Origin: Byssochlamys sp. IMV 00236
Taxonomy: Eukaryota; Ascomycota; Eurotiomycetes; Eurotiales; Thermoascaceae
Direction: 5' to 3'
Length of the DNA: 64,000 nt
NCBI GenBank assembly: GCA_001931875.2
Contig: MSJH02000812.1
Coordinates: 248,001 to 312,000, forward strand
Shown here: piece after piece, positions 12,872 through 23,111 of the stretch
How the letters are laid out: every line of letters begins with the position of its first letter
Position numbering within the stretch: position 1 is the stretch's first letter
The notes under the pieces: generated by a model
Database searches by the model: none
What the model was told of the DNA's origin: nothing
The model's input: only the letters and a program-made list of their open reading frames with translations
Program-made: the position numbers and the translations under genes

Positions 12872-14243
12872 CCTACCCGACTATAATTCTCACCCCTCGC
12901 TCATGGAAGTCGAAATTCGGGAGATTTCTGTACTTGCGGGATGTCATATCCTTCGATGCTTATTCCCCTTCTTTCACTTTATGATCCTGCTGTTAATTCT
13001 CGTGGGCGTCGATATGCGCCATCATTTTATGTTGATGTATCTGCTTCGCACCATATCTCTTCTATTCTATGGACCTCCTTTTTTCCCTCCATGGCCATGT
13101 CATTTCCAATTTTTGCTTTTGTTCATTTCTGTCGATTTGGCCTGGCTTTCCTACATACCCTTCTCTTGTTGCGAGTGGATACCCCGAATACTCGACCTTC
13201 CCTTCATGTACAACTTTCTGTTGTGTCTTTAGCAGATTACCTTGGTCTTCTGTACCATTCACAGATAAATGACGATGGTGGATCTCCTATAAATGATCGT
13301 ATGATCCTACGTGATTTCATATTCAAATATCAGTATTTCATTCTACCAACCGCTTTTCAGGTTGTGAGCTCCGAACGAGCAATAATTGTGACTAGGCAAT
13401 TCTGTAGGGGTATGCCAGCTCCCGGGGTATAGATCGGTTATTCCGAGTAACCTAGTGGAGTTTTTGCATGCTGTAAACGATGTGCTTTTTATCATACACG
13501 AGGAGGATATACGATATAAGGATGTAATTTGCTAATTGACATTGTTAGAGAGACAGAAATTAAGAATAACCATGGTCACGAGCCGTCTCAGAAAATAATT
13601 TTACAACTAGAATATGAGGACCTGAGAAATCGAGGCCGAAAATGACCACCACTATTGAGGCCGTAAGTATACGGCCGCATTTCCACCCGTAACTCAGCAT
13701 CGAGCCGCCGCTCTAAGTAGCGTGCTTTGCACCACACTCTTCTGGACCCGCCAAGTATATTATTTAGTCATAATGTAGGCGCTCAACTTCAGCGACGACT
13801 CTCTTGCTTCACGTTTCTTCCAGTTCACGACCACCAGAGCGCCGCCGAAAATGGCCTCCTTTGCGGCCAAATCCAGCTAGCTCCCCTCCAGTTTCGACCG
13901 TGTCGGGCGCCATATAAAATGTCACTTCGTCCTCACTTCGTCCTCTTTCCCTTCGCTCCTCCCAAATCCCCAAGTCGATCGGATCGTAAATGGCTGCTAG
14001 CAGAGAGTCCCTTCTCCCTAATATTTGCATTTGAATATTGGAAGACCTCTGCTTAGAATCGGGTTCCTTTCTGTCTTATATTTCTCGTACAGATATGATA
14101 ATATCGACTTGGTGACTGGGCACTTTACAGCAGTTTTGAGCATTTTCATCAAACTGCTTAAACTTTTCAAGGCAGTTCAGAATCAATTCACAGTTAACTA
14201 TAGTCAAGGAACTGCGGATGACAGCCTTCTAGGAAGAAGGGAC
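12872..14243. other. Intergenic region, convergent 3' ends
   Basis: About 1.4 kb between the ends of the Flo11-type gene (+) and the hypothetical gene on the minus strand. It includes both 3' untranslated regions. Open frames on both strands (for example 12941-13432 and 13727-14056) are rich in Phe, Leu and Ser from pyrimidine-rich DNA and show no domain. I see no gene. Confidence 0.5.
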
Positions 14244-15731
14244 CTACCACGTGGCTGGGATATAATAATCCTCCCAGCGGTCGGACTCAGCATCTTTGAA
14301 AGTATCGATAGTACCTTCTACCCCATCCGCCCCAATAGACCAGACGCCTTTTTCAACCAGTTTGCGCCAACAACCCAGCAAACGCTCCAGCCGCTGGGAG
14401 CGGTAGTAGTCACCGCCAAAAGGCTTATATCCATGTTGAAAGAGCTCTGAAAAGCGTCCTCTATCAACAAGGGACCCATCGCTTTTTCGTGCGCCCACGC
14501 TCTTGTCCCAATCACTATTAAAGGTGAACGGGAGCAATAGCCGAAATCCCTCCTCGGCCACGTCACGGCCGTTTCTCTCCACTGCCTCAGTATACAGGCC
14601 TGCAGAGACGCGAGATGGGGTACAAGTTTCGGTGGACCTTGAATAGAAGTCCGGCAATAGAAATGGAGTTGTTGTTCTCGTGAGCTGGATAGGACGGTGG
14701 TCTCCGGTATCAGCGGGGAAAAGACACACTGGCGGTGCGGTATACTTAGTCCGGGGTAATACGCTGAATGGCTGCGCTGCCGTAAATCCAGCCGAGTCAG
14801 CCGGTGGCAAGAGAAGGCCTGGAGCGATGTAGCGGAACTGGGGCCGTCTCGCGCGCGTCAGAAACGCACGGGCAAATGAAGGGTTGGGCACTAAAGCAGC
14901 GTCCAGGACAGTTGATGCGACCAATATTGATGGCTCTGGATTAATATTGTCTGCGTTAGAGCTGATCAGTGATAGTGGGTTTGGCAGCTGCGCCTCAATA
15001 GCCTGACACAATCGATCCCACTCGGCGACACACGTAGTAACTTGGGAATCGCTATAGGGCCGCCACTCCCAGGGCCCGATCTTCTCGATGTCAAATAAGG
15101 CTGGCTCTTTATGAGGCGAAGCCACAACTTTTCCAATATGAATAAGGTCGATCCAATTGGTGAGGAGTGTCTCTAGTGGATTCCAAACGTGTGAATGAGC
15201 CTCGACTGGAAAGCCATAGCCATAGTCATCAAGATGCATGAAGGTCGCGACGCGGTGGAAGCCTTGGTGGTAGATGACCCCGCCACCATCTTCCTCGGCC
15301 GATAAGCTCGTTTCCACAGCGTATAAGCGCACCAGGCTGTCAACGGGCTGATCGTGAATATCAGCTGTAGATTCCTCAAAAAGTCTTTCTGGCCCATCGA
15401 TACCCCATGCAAAAACAAAGAATGGGAGGTACTCGTGGGGATTATCATAAGGAAAAGGAGACACCATAGCGGTGTCAAGGAACGCCACCAGTGACGGATC
15501 AAGCCTTGGGCGACAAGCCTCAGCTTCAGCTTCATCACCGAAGGCCGTGAAAAAGTTGCTGTTGGTATTCAGAGTTGCTAGTGGGCGGCCTTCAGCGAGC
15601 CAGGCATATTGGATCAGGTAGTTGTGTAGAGCTGCACATCGTGCGTAGTCCATTCCTTCGAGATCATCTCGTGGAGGGTTATCTGGCCTGACAAGCAGAC
15701 TGGTGATGTCCGGAAGTTGAGAAAGATCCAT
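14244..15731 (-). CDS. Hypothetical protein, single exon, 495 aa
   Basis: A long uninterrupted frame of 495 codons. The ATG at 15731 (MDLSQLPDITSLLVRPDN) is preferred over the more upstream in-frame start at 15782, whose extra 17 residues look like leader sequence. The protein has a mixed, globular composition with many Trp, Tyr, Phe and Pro residues (FFVFAWGIDGPERLF, WNPLETLLTNWIDLIHIG, FQHGYKPFGGDYYRSQRL). There is no signal peptide, membrane segment or catalytic motif that I recognise. The middle (GFHRVATFMHLDDYGYGF) hints at a sequence conserved among fungal proteins of unknown function. It lies on the same strand as, and 282 bp downstream of, the SRAP gene but is probably transcribed separately. 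Confidence 0.7.
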   Translation of the reverse strand: MDLSQLPDITSLLVRPDNPPRDDLEGMDYARCAALHNYLIQYAWLAEGRPLATLNTNSNFFTAFGDEAEAEACRPRLDPSLVAFLDTAMVSPFPYDNPHEYLPFFVFAWGIDGPERLFEESTADIHDQPVDSLVRLYAVETSLSAEEDGGGVIYHQGFHRVATFMHLDDYGYGFPVEAHSHVWNPLETLLTNWIDLIHIGKVVASPHKEPALFDIEKIGPWEWRPYSDSQVTTCVAEWDRLCQAIEAQLPNPLSLISSNADNINPEPSILVASTVLDAALVPNPSFARAFLTRARRPQFRYIAPGLLLPPADSAGFTAAQPFSVLPRTKYTAPPVCLFPADTGDHRPIQLTRTTTPFLLPDFYSRSTETCTPSRVSAGLYTEAVERNGRDVAEEGFRLLLPFTFNSDWDKSVGARKSDGSLVDRGRFSELFQHGYKPFGGDYYRSQRLERLLGCWRKLVEKGVWSIGADGVEGTIDTFKDAESDRWEDYYIPATW

Positions 15732-16013
15732 TGAGATGCAAATGGGGTGTGTGGCTGTCAAAGGGGATAATAATAATATCACAGCCGCTATTCAAAACAC
15801 TGAGGACCAGACTAAACTAACCCGATGTAGTAAATCACAGGTCCCAATATTAAGGTACCTAGGTACATGTCAAACTTTCTTAGCTGAATGGAAAAAGATC
15901 GCCTCGATAGAGGATAAAAGATTCTCGAAGTAGTAACTAAATCAGATAGACATGCCGGGATGATGGGAAATATTTCCATATCTACAAACGGCACACTAGT
16001 CCAGGCTCTACAG

Positions 16014-17496
16014 CTACTTCTTGAAGAAATTTGTAATACGCTGCGAGCCATCGACTGCCTTCTTTTCCGTCTCGTCTTTTCCAGCAGAGTGAGTTTTGGT
16101 TGTGCTTCGAGTTTTCCTTCCTGGAGTAGTTGTAGTTGTAGTCGAAGTGTTCGGAGGGGAAGCTGAAGCTTCTCTTTTCATGTCTGGGGATTTCGAGGAG
16201 TCCGTCTTTCGCGTCTTAGATGATCGTGGCGTACCTTTAACTTCATTATCAGGCGGATGTTCCCTCTTGATACCGGTAACTGGGATCGGAGCGTTGTCTT
16301 CTGTCCATTCATCGTCTTGGGTGACGCGTTGCTCGTCTTTATCGTGGACTATCTTCAGTTCAGTCTGATCTTCGACATGCTTCACAGGATGTTCATTGTC
16401 TTTAGGTTTCCCCTTCTCCGCATTGGCAAAGAAGTTGGCGATGCTTTTCTTGTTGTCTTTGCTGTTGATCGGGATCAGGAAATCAGGTGAGTTATTACCG
16501 ACTTTTCCGACTTCTTTGGCAACGGGGTAGCATTCTAGCTCGCCTTGGTACGGCTTGAGGATGGATTGTAGCTCCTTTGACCATGTGGTGCGGGTAGGAT
16601 CTAACCATGTTTTCATTTCAGGACTGTTGGGATCCAGTATCACTGGCATTCGGTCATGGAGGAATTTGAGGTATGAGTTGGAAGAAGTAGTGATAATTGT
16701 GTAGGTGTATAGCTTTTCATCTGATCCTGATATATATGGAAGGCATGTTAGCAATCCAGATGCTGATGTTCAGAAAACACTAGAGCATCCAACTAAAAGA
16801 CTTTAGAGAGGGAGGGGAGGTTAAAAGTCCAGCATACCTTCATAATTCACACAATCCCACAACCCAGCAAAATACATCAATTGCCCATCTTTACGCTTTA
16901 CGAAATGCGGGATCTTCTCCTTACCACCAGGCCCCTTTTTCAGCCATTCATAGAAGCCCTGGCACACAACCACGCATCGTTTCCGCCTTTTCATCGACGT
17001 CCACATGCCTCTGTCTTCTACCAGAGAGTCGTCACGGCAATTGATCGTCCGCATCATTGAACCGTAGTCCGGTTGACGCTTTGTCCAAAAGGGAACCAGG
17101 CCCCATTTCATCGCCTGGAGTTTGTAATGGATCTTTTTCTTCTTGCTGCCTTCTTCATTGGTGGTTTTCTCTTTTTCATCTCCCTGTCCATCCTCTCCTT
17201 CTTGCTCTGCTGCAGTTTCTAGTCCGTCCGCTACCTCTGGCTCCTGGCCGCCGTAGTCAGGCGTGTCGGCACGATAGACGACTCCATGATACCCAGGAGC
17301 GAAATTGTATGTTTCCCTTACAGCATCATCATCTGGCGCTTCATCGACTTGCATCCCCTGCTCCTCGAGCTGTTGTCGGATGTAGGCCAGGCGCTGTTGA
17401 CATACAAAGTCATGTTAGCGATGCTGTTGCAATTGAGAGTCTAACAGACCAGACCAGACATGAACGCACAACTCCTAAGGCATATCGTCCGCACAT
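16014..17496 (-). CDS. SRAP (SOS-response-associated peptidase / HMCES-type) protein, 3 exons
   Basis: SRAP proteins form a covalent thiazolidine bond to abasic sites in single-stranded DNA and shield them. Exons are 17470-17496, 16838-17393 and 16014-16726; frames join exactly (MCGRYALGV / RLAYIRQQ; NYEG / SDEK), giving 431 aa. The family's key residues are present: Cys2 after the initiator Met (MCGRY), Asn in TINCRDDS, Glu in CQGFYEW and His in LHDRMPVIL. A charged, presumably flexible insert rich in Glu and Lys (about residues 45-85) interrupts the N-terminal half. After the domain (residue ~280 on), the tail is Lys/Ser/Thr-rich and carries two PIP-box-like motifs, SIANFF (289-294) and RITNFFKK at the very end, suggesting PCNA contact. 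It is divergent from the TPR gene, with 328 bp between starts. Confidence 0.92.
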
Positions 17497-17824
17497 TTCA
17501 TCAATATGAATTCGTTAATACTAAATACTTATCACGCTCGAGATCCAGACGAATAGCTGCCATCGAAGAATAGCAACTTCGACGAGTCGCATGAGCTCCC
17601 CACGGGATCCGCCTCAAACGTCATAAAGTAGAGAGCGGGAGGAGCTTGGACCACCTGAGAGAAAAGCCGCGAAACAACCATCGGCGATCGTCTGGAGCTG
17701 TTGAAATAATCGTTCTCTCGGCTGGACGCAAATTCTTTCAAAGCGTCACCGCTAGCAGATATTGATTTTTGAGGAGCAATTAGTCCTTCGCGAGAGTGGT
17801 GAGATACGACATCTTCGAACCACG
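17497..17824. promoter_or_regulatory. Shared divergent promoter, SRAP gene / mitochondrial TPR gene
   Basis: The region is 328 bp between two divergent start codons and must hold both promoters. On the minus strand it contains a 69-codon upstream open frame (17532-17741) that starts with ATG and ends about 35 nt before the SRAP start. If it lies inside the transcript it would act as a uORF. I see no classical TATA box. Confidence 0.5.
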
Positions 17825-19249
17825 ATGCTCAGCAGAGCGCCGCGGCGCATAGGCGCCTTCCCACCACGATTACCTCTTCAATACCGACAATCCACGACTC
17901 GATCATTCCTGACCAACAGTCGACCTGGTGCTGGAATCAAAGACGGCCGGCCGCATGTCTCGCAGACACTGAACAGATACCCGCAGTCTCAGAATCGATC
18001 TCTCAGCTTCGCGCAGCGCATGAAGCTCGGCTTCCGGGAGGCTTCGAAAGGAATATGGCGCAAGAATCCGATCCTTCTCCCATTCGCCCTGCTATCAGTG
18101 GCTGGAGCGACTGCTTTCTTCGCATATGTCACCTACATTCGGCTCACGCGCATTGAACCAGTGTTCCACAAGTTCCCGCCGGAAGTGGCTGATGCCCTAC
18201 GGACCGCGATCTACTATACGGAGATTGATATGGACCCTCAGAGGGCGCTGGATTCATACAAATTGGCCCTCAGGACAGCATTAGCGCATGGGATGCACCC
18301 GTACTCAGACGAGGTGCTGGGTATTAGACTTCAGGTCGCTCTTATGCTGGAAAAGGCCGGGCTGATTAAACAAGCGACTCAAGTTCTGGAGCGGACAAAG
18401 GCGGAAAGTTTGAAATGGGTTGACGAGGGACGGAAGAACAAAGCCATTGCCGACAAGGAACTTGCAGGGAAGACGGAAACCATTGAGATCAATGATCCTG
18501 AAGTGCTTGAAGAACAGCAGAAACAGAGAGATCTGGAGGAGTACGAGGAGCGACAACGGGACAAGACCCTCAAGAAGATCGTGGGAATGGGCATGAAACT
18601 CGCCGAGCTATATGCCGGTGACTATATGCAGGATGAAAAGAAGGCAGAAGCCGCTCAGATAGCTGCGGTAGAACTCTGCCTTAAGGAAATGAAACGCCGC
18701 CAGGATCTTGGTCTTCCCGTTGGAGGCGTGAACGAGGATAACGACGCCTGGCTGAACCTCTCGGAGATCGCTACGGCCCTAACCGAACTTGGGACGACAT
18801 ACATCAACCAGGAGAAGTACGAGCTCTCCATCCCGCTGTTCATGCAAGCGCTGGGCATGGTCAAGCAAGTCGATGGTGACGCAACAACCTGTAAACAAGT
18901 CGTTCTTTTGAACAATGTCGCGACTGCAATGGCCGGACGAGCACAGCAGCCTATTCGCCCATCGAAAGAGAACCCCGTGACGCGTGAGCAGCTCATCGAA
19001 TCGGCCAAGAAATGGGCTCAGATGGCAATCGACGTCGCAGCCAAGGTCCAGCCGCCCGTGAGGGACGAGGATTGTGATGTCTCCTGCGTCGTGGCTACGT
19101 ACAACCTGGGCGAGTTGGCGGAGTTGCAGGACAAGCGTGATCTAGCAGAAAAATACTACCAGGATGCAAAAGCATTGGCAAAGGGAATAGGGTTCGACGA
19201 TGGAATCGATATGGCGGACACAGCTCTGAAGAGGATTGGAAAGAAATGA
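17825..19249 (+). CDS. Mitochondrial inner-membrane TPR protein, Mgr3-like
   Basis: Single exon of 474 aa from the ATG at 17825. An in-frame ATG 21 codons upstream exists, but the 17825 start places an Arg-rich, acid-free presequence (MLSRAPRRIGAFPPRLPL...) at the N terminus, as expected for mitochondrial import. A hydrophobic segment follows at about residues 94-115 (NPILLPFALLSVAGATAFFAYV). Beyond it are repeated helical pairs typical of TPR proteins (ALDSYKLALRTALAHGMHPY, LNLSEIATALTELGTTYIN, YNLGELAELQDKRDLAEKYYQDAKAL). This layout matches yeast Mgr3, an adaptor of the i-AAA protease Yme1 that presents substrates in the intermembrane space. The assignment to Mgr3 is by architecture, not by measured similarity. 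Confidence 0.85.
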   Translation: MLSRAPRRIGAFPPRLPLQYRQSTTRSFLTNSRPGAGIKDGRPHVSQTLNRYPQSQNRSLSFAQRMKLGFREASKGIWRKNPILLPFALLSVAGATAFFAYVTYIRLTRIEPVFHKFPPEVADALRTAIYYTEIDMDPQRALDSYKLALRTALAHGMHPYSDEVLGIRLQVALMLEKAGLIKQATQVLERTKAESLKWVDEGRKNKAIADKELAGKTETIEINDPEVLEEQQKQRDLEEYEERQRDKTLKKIVGMGMKLAELYAGDYMQDEKKAEAAQIAAVELCLKEMKRRQDLGLPVGGVNEDNDAWLNLSEIATALTELGTTYINQEKYELSIPLFMQALGMVKQVDGDATTCKQVVLLNNVATAMAGRAQQPIRPSKENPVTREQLIESAKKWAQMAIDVAAKVQPPVRDEDCDVSCVVATYNLGELAELQDKRDLAEKYYQDAKALAKGIGFDDGIDMADTALKRIGKK

Positions 19250-19770
19250 GTTGCTCTGGAACAATATATGTATGTACATGTACGAATAGCTGTGCAGACT
19301 TTTCTATTTTTCTTGTTCAGCTACCCTGGAAATAGAATCACGATTGGTAGCTCATATAATGATCTCATCTCTACATGTATTTACGAAGCAAATGCATGGC
19401 TCAAGAAATTCCTCTTTTTTGTGCAGCACCCCTAACGTGCCCTATAACCCAATATCGTAAATAGACAAAGTAACGCCGAGGCGATCGCCCAAGGGCCTAG
19501 GAGACGATGAGAGTATGGAGGATATAAAATTTTTGATGTCTTTTTTTTGTCTTGAATGGTATTAGAACATCACATGGCATCCTTTTCAAGATTCCAGACA
19601 ATCGACTTTTTTCGTGAAGGAAAAAAATTCGAATACACCCAGACATGTCAGGATATCCGACACCCGAAAAATTCTTGGGCCGGTCCAGAGTGTTTCATTG
19701 CTCATCGCTCATCCATCCCAACCATTCCTAAATCTCCTTTTGCCCTTTCATCCGCTGCGGTGATCGTCAT
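19250..19770. other. Convergent 3' region of TPR gene and cpcB
   Basis: About 520 bp holding the 3' untranslated regions of two convergent genes. T-rich stretches such as the one near 19540-19550 may include polyadenylation signals. I see no other feature. Confidence 0.5.
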
Positions 19771-21045
19771 TTAAGCCCTCGACATAACACCCCAAGCACG
19801 GATCTTGTTGTCGGTGTAACCGGCGAACAGGGTCTGGCCGTCCGCAGACCAGGCCAGGGAGATACACTCGGGCTCGCGGCTCTTCTTGCCCTTCTCGACG
19901 TACTCGGGTCGGAGCTCGTCAACCTTGCTCTTCTTCTCGAGGTCGAAGATGGTGATGCTGCTGCTGGTGGCAGCGCACAGCCAGTAGCGGTTGGGGGAGA
20001 AAACGAGGGCGTGGATCTCGTCACCGGCCTGGAGAGAGTAGAGGTGCTTGGACTCGTTAAGGTCCCACAGCATGGTGGTACCGTCCTTACCACCGGAAGC
20101 GCAAAGGGATCCATCGGGAGAGATGGTGACGGTGTTGATGTAGCCAGTGTGGCCGATGTGGTCGGTCTGGAGACGGCAAGAAGCGAGCTCCCAAACCTAG
20201 AAGTTCATGTCAGCTCAATGGATTCCGTGACTTCTCTGCAAATAGAACCAAGCAAGATATATATCTTGTCCATCAGGGCATATGGTGATTGTTTGTCTCA
20301 TGGCCCCTTTCGGGGCTCTGAAGTAGCAAATACGTAGAATGCAAAACATCATCTGGTATAAATTCCTCCCCGCGCACATGTAAAGTAAAATAAATCGTAC
20401 CTTGACGAGCTTGTCCCAACCAGCGGACACGATGACCGGGTTCTGGGGGTTGGGGCTGAAGCGGACGCAGGAAACCCACTCGGAGTGGCCCTTGTCGGTG
20501 ATGGTGAACTTGCAGTCACCCAGGGTGTTCCAGAGCTTGATCGTTCGGTCACGGGAACCAGAGACGATTTGACGGTTGTCAGCGGAGAAGGAAACGGAGA
20601 GGACATCGTTGGTGTGGCCGACGAAGGTGCGGGTGGTGTTTCCGGTGGAGAGCTCCCACAGACGCAGAGTCTTGTCCCACGAAGCGGACAGAGCGTAGGC
20701 ACCGTCAGAGGAGATGACCTGGTACGGTCAGCCAAATATCCTTCCAATTCCGTCCAAAAACTCTTGTTCGAAACATACACAGTCGGAGACGATGTGGGAG
20801 TGACCCTGCAGGCTGCGCTTGGGGTAGCCGTAGGCCTGCTCATCGCGGGTGAGGTTCCAGATGATCAGGGTCTTGTCGCGAGAAGCGGAGAGCAGCATGT
20901 TGGGGCTATCACAGCAGTCAGAATCCCATTTCTTCGCTTCTTGCGACGGTCGTATATATCCTTACTTCTCGAGCGAGGTCGCCAGGCTGGTAACCCAGCC
21001 ATTGTGGCCCTCGAGGGTTCCGCGGTGGATCAGCTGCTCAGCCAT
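19771..21045 (-). CDS. cpcB: G-protein beta-like WD40 protein CpcB (RACK1/Asc1 homologue), 4 exons
   Basis: RACK1 is a seven-bladed WD40 propeller on the head of the 40S ribosomal subunit. In Aspergillus, CpcB modulates cross-pathway (amino-acid starvation) control. Exons are 20966-21045, 20779-20905, 20401-20718 and 19771-20196, total 316 aa, the usual size. All joins keep frame and all introns are GT-AG. WD signatures include [50 protein letters not shown] and [13 protein letters not shown]. Codon use is strongly biased (many C-ending codons), as in highly expressed genes. Intron 3 (20197-20400, 204 nt) is much longer than the others and carries a U24-type snoRNA. The gene is divergent from the AIM6-like gene. 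Confidence 0.97.
20270..20356 (-). ncRNA. C/D-box snoRNA U24 (snR24-like) inside cpcB intron 3
   Basis: The 204-nt intron contains, in order on the minus strand, a C box ATGATGT (20346-20352) preceded by CCA, an antisense element TATTTGCTACT (20322-20332) followed by TTCAGA, a perfect GCCCC-GAAA-GGGGC hairpin, a C'-like ATGAGAC (20295-20301), and a D box CTGA (20273-20276) followed by TGG, which can pair with the leading CCA. The antisense element is complementary to the conserved 25S rRNA segment AGTAGCAAATA. In S. cerevisiae the RACK1 homologue ASC1 hosts snR24 (U24) in its intron with this same guide. Order, length (~87 nt), host gene and guide all agree. The second guide, just before the D box, is only partly conserved (ATCACCA). 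Release is expected by splicing, debranching and trimming. Confidence 0.88.
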
Positions 21046-21899
21046 GATCGGAGTCAAGAGATGAAGAAGGAACCTCGAGACGGATGAGGAGGATTAACGG
21101 GCGGAGCAATGTCTTTGACTCTGGGGCTGGGATAAATTCGACGACGGCAGCGAAGAGTAGCAAGTACTACTAAGGTATCCGGGTAAGCCCTAAGCGCACT
21201 TTGCGCCGTGTGTGCGGGTTCGTGCCCTAACCTTTGCCTAAGCGAGCGGTTCGGCAAGCCGGTGCCACGTGATGGCTGACTCAGCCGTCAGGAACCGGGG
21301 TCTGTTTGACGTCACGCTAGCCCGTTGCGGAAGTGGCGTTGGACTTCCAATCGTTCATACATACCTAACCTACCTAGGTACAAGTCCTTTGTTAATTATT
21401 TATAGGGATTACTGGTTATCTCAGCAGATTTAAATGTGGAAGATCATTAAGGAAATTCCCTCCGGGCTGCTGCCATACCCTCAGTTCATCGAGGATTCTG
21501 CGATATGGAAGTGTATCACATGAACTAACTGCCTGATGAAGCACGCACTTTCCTCTTCAGGAGAAACCACAGAAGCAGCAACGAATGGTTCTTGACTCAT
21601 GGTCTCAGTTCAACATTCGAAATGGTCCCCCTTCAAAGACTACTATCATTCTAAGTCATCACTATATCATAACAGTCTCGTTTCGTCCATGCTGCCTTCT
21701 ACGCTCGTTCGCTGACAGCATGTCTCAAGTCACTTGAGATAGACACACTTTCTCTGCAACGGTTCCCTAAACAATCTCATAGTCGCAACTAGAGAGTACC
21801 GATACACAATCGGATGTCTACTTTGCAGCATCATGACTGGATTTGGATCTCATTTGGCGATAACATCACTTTTGCGGACATGCGTGAGGTCTCGAAAAG
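21046..21899. promoter_or_regulatory. Divergent upstream region, cpcB / AIM6-like gene
   Basis: 854 bp between two divergent starts. The part near cpcB is GC-rich and holds the leader and promoter of a gene expected to be highly expressed. It includes TGACTCAG at 21273-21280, a close match to the TGACTCA element bound by Gcn4/CpcA-type factors. Further toward 21900 the DNA is ordinary. No coding frame is supported. Confidence 0.4.
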
Positions 21900-23111
21900 A
21901 TGGGATTGTTTCAAAGAAGTCCCCCGACGGAGAGACGTAGCCCACTGACATGGAATGCTTTCCGAGAAAAGTTCAATCCTGAATCAGTAGGGAAACGGCG
22001 CGCATGTTTGAATAGCACCTTGTTGATACTAGCAGTCGTGTCGACGATTTCAGTAGTGTTCCTGGCGTAAGTGGCCTTTGGCAGCAGACTCCTATTCCCA
22101 TTGACACTGCATAGGATATGGGTCTACCTTGTAACTGTATTGGTATCTCGACTGAGACCAATCGGCCCTCGCAACGGTCTTTCAGAGATTATCGAGAACT
22201 GGGAAGGTCCGCAGAGTGTTGTTGGGACCCTCTATTCTTGGCCCGACAATTTCAGTCGCGACATCAACCCTATCCCTTGTCACTCCCATAATGATTATTG
22301 GAGGCGGGTTCCACTTTTTGATGCATTATACGCTGGTTGTATAAGCGTCGAAGCTGATATTTGGCTGGATGGGACAGCAGAAGATATACTCGTTGGGCAT
22401 ACGGTGGTGTCACTGAGATCAGACTGGACCTTACAGACTCTCTACTTACACCCGTTGATGATCATTCTTGCAAAACAAAACATGCAGTCGCAAACAGATA
22501 CGAATCGTCCTCTATACAATTCTGCTATTGGGGTCTTCGATAGCAGCCCTGACACCTCGTTGATACTACTCCTCGACATGAAGAGCAACGGCGCTGCCAT
22601 GTGGTCATTGCTTCAGCAACAACTCGAACATTTTCGTCAAAAAGATTGGCTATCTTACTGGGATTGCCGCAATCGAAGATTTGTATCACGGCCTCTCACA
22701 GTGGTGGTCACAGGTAATGCACCCTTTGAGATGGTGGAGGCCAATTCAACACATCGTGACATATTCTATGATGCACCACTGGATGACATTCAGAATCCGA
22801 GATATACTGTCGAAAACTCCTACTATGCAAGCACTTCCATGCAGGCCTCGGTGGGTTGGCCACCGGCTGGTCGGTTCACTCCACGGCAAATTAAATCCAT
22901 TAAAAAGCAAATCAGCATTGCTACGGAAAAAAGGCTGAAAGCTAGATACTGGAATACTCCTAACTGGCCAATTTCTGTGAGAAATAGTGTATGGAGTTTC
23001 TTGATCCGAAGCGGTGTCGGCGTTCTGAACGTAGATGACTTGTTTGAAGTGAGTCATTGGAACTGGGACTGGTGTATTGTAGCTGGATTAATCCTATGTG
23101 GTTGGCCATGA
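21900..23111 (+). CDS. AIM6-family PLC-like phosphodiesterase-fold membrane protein, 2 exons
   Basis: Exons 21900-22066 and 22115-23111, intron of 48 nt (GTAAGT...CATAG), 387 aa. The start is set by the ATG giving MGLFQRSPPTERRSP, followed by a basic region and a hydrophobic membrane segment that runs across the splice junction (LLILAVVSTISVVFLAIWVY). Beyond it is the family core: PCHSHNDYWRRVPLFDAL, then ISVEADIWL, TLQTLYLHPL, LLLDMKSNG and VVVTGNAPFEMV. These correspond to the 'altered inheritance of mitochondria protein 6' family, which has a TIM-barrel glycerophosphodiester-phosphodiesterase-like fold; its enzymatic role is not established. The C terminus (VLNVDDLFEVSHWNW...) is unusual, and a final intron could alter the last ~20 residues. 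Confidence 0.85.

Noticed and set aside
12941..13432. A 163-codon plus-strand frame after the Flo11-type gene
   Set aside because: Its hydrophobic composition comes from pyrimidine-rich 3' UTR DNA; another frame over the same bases is equally open.
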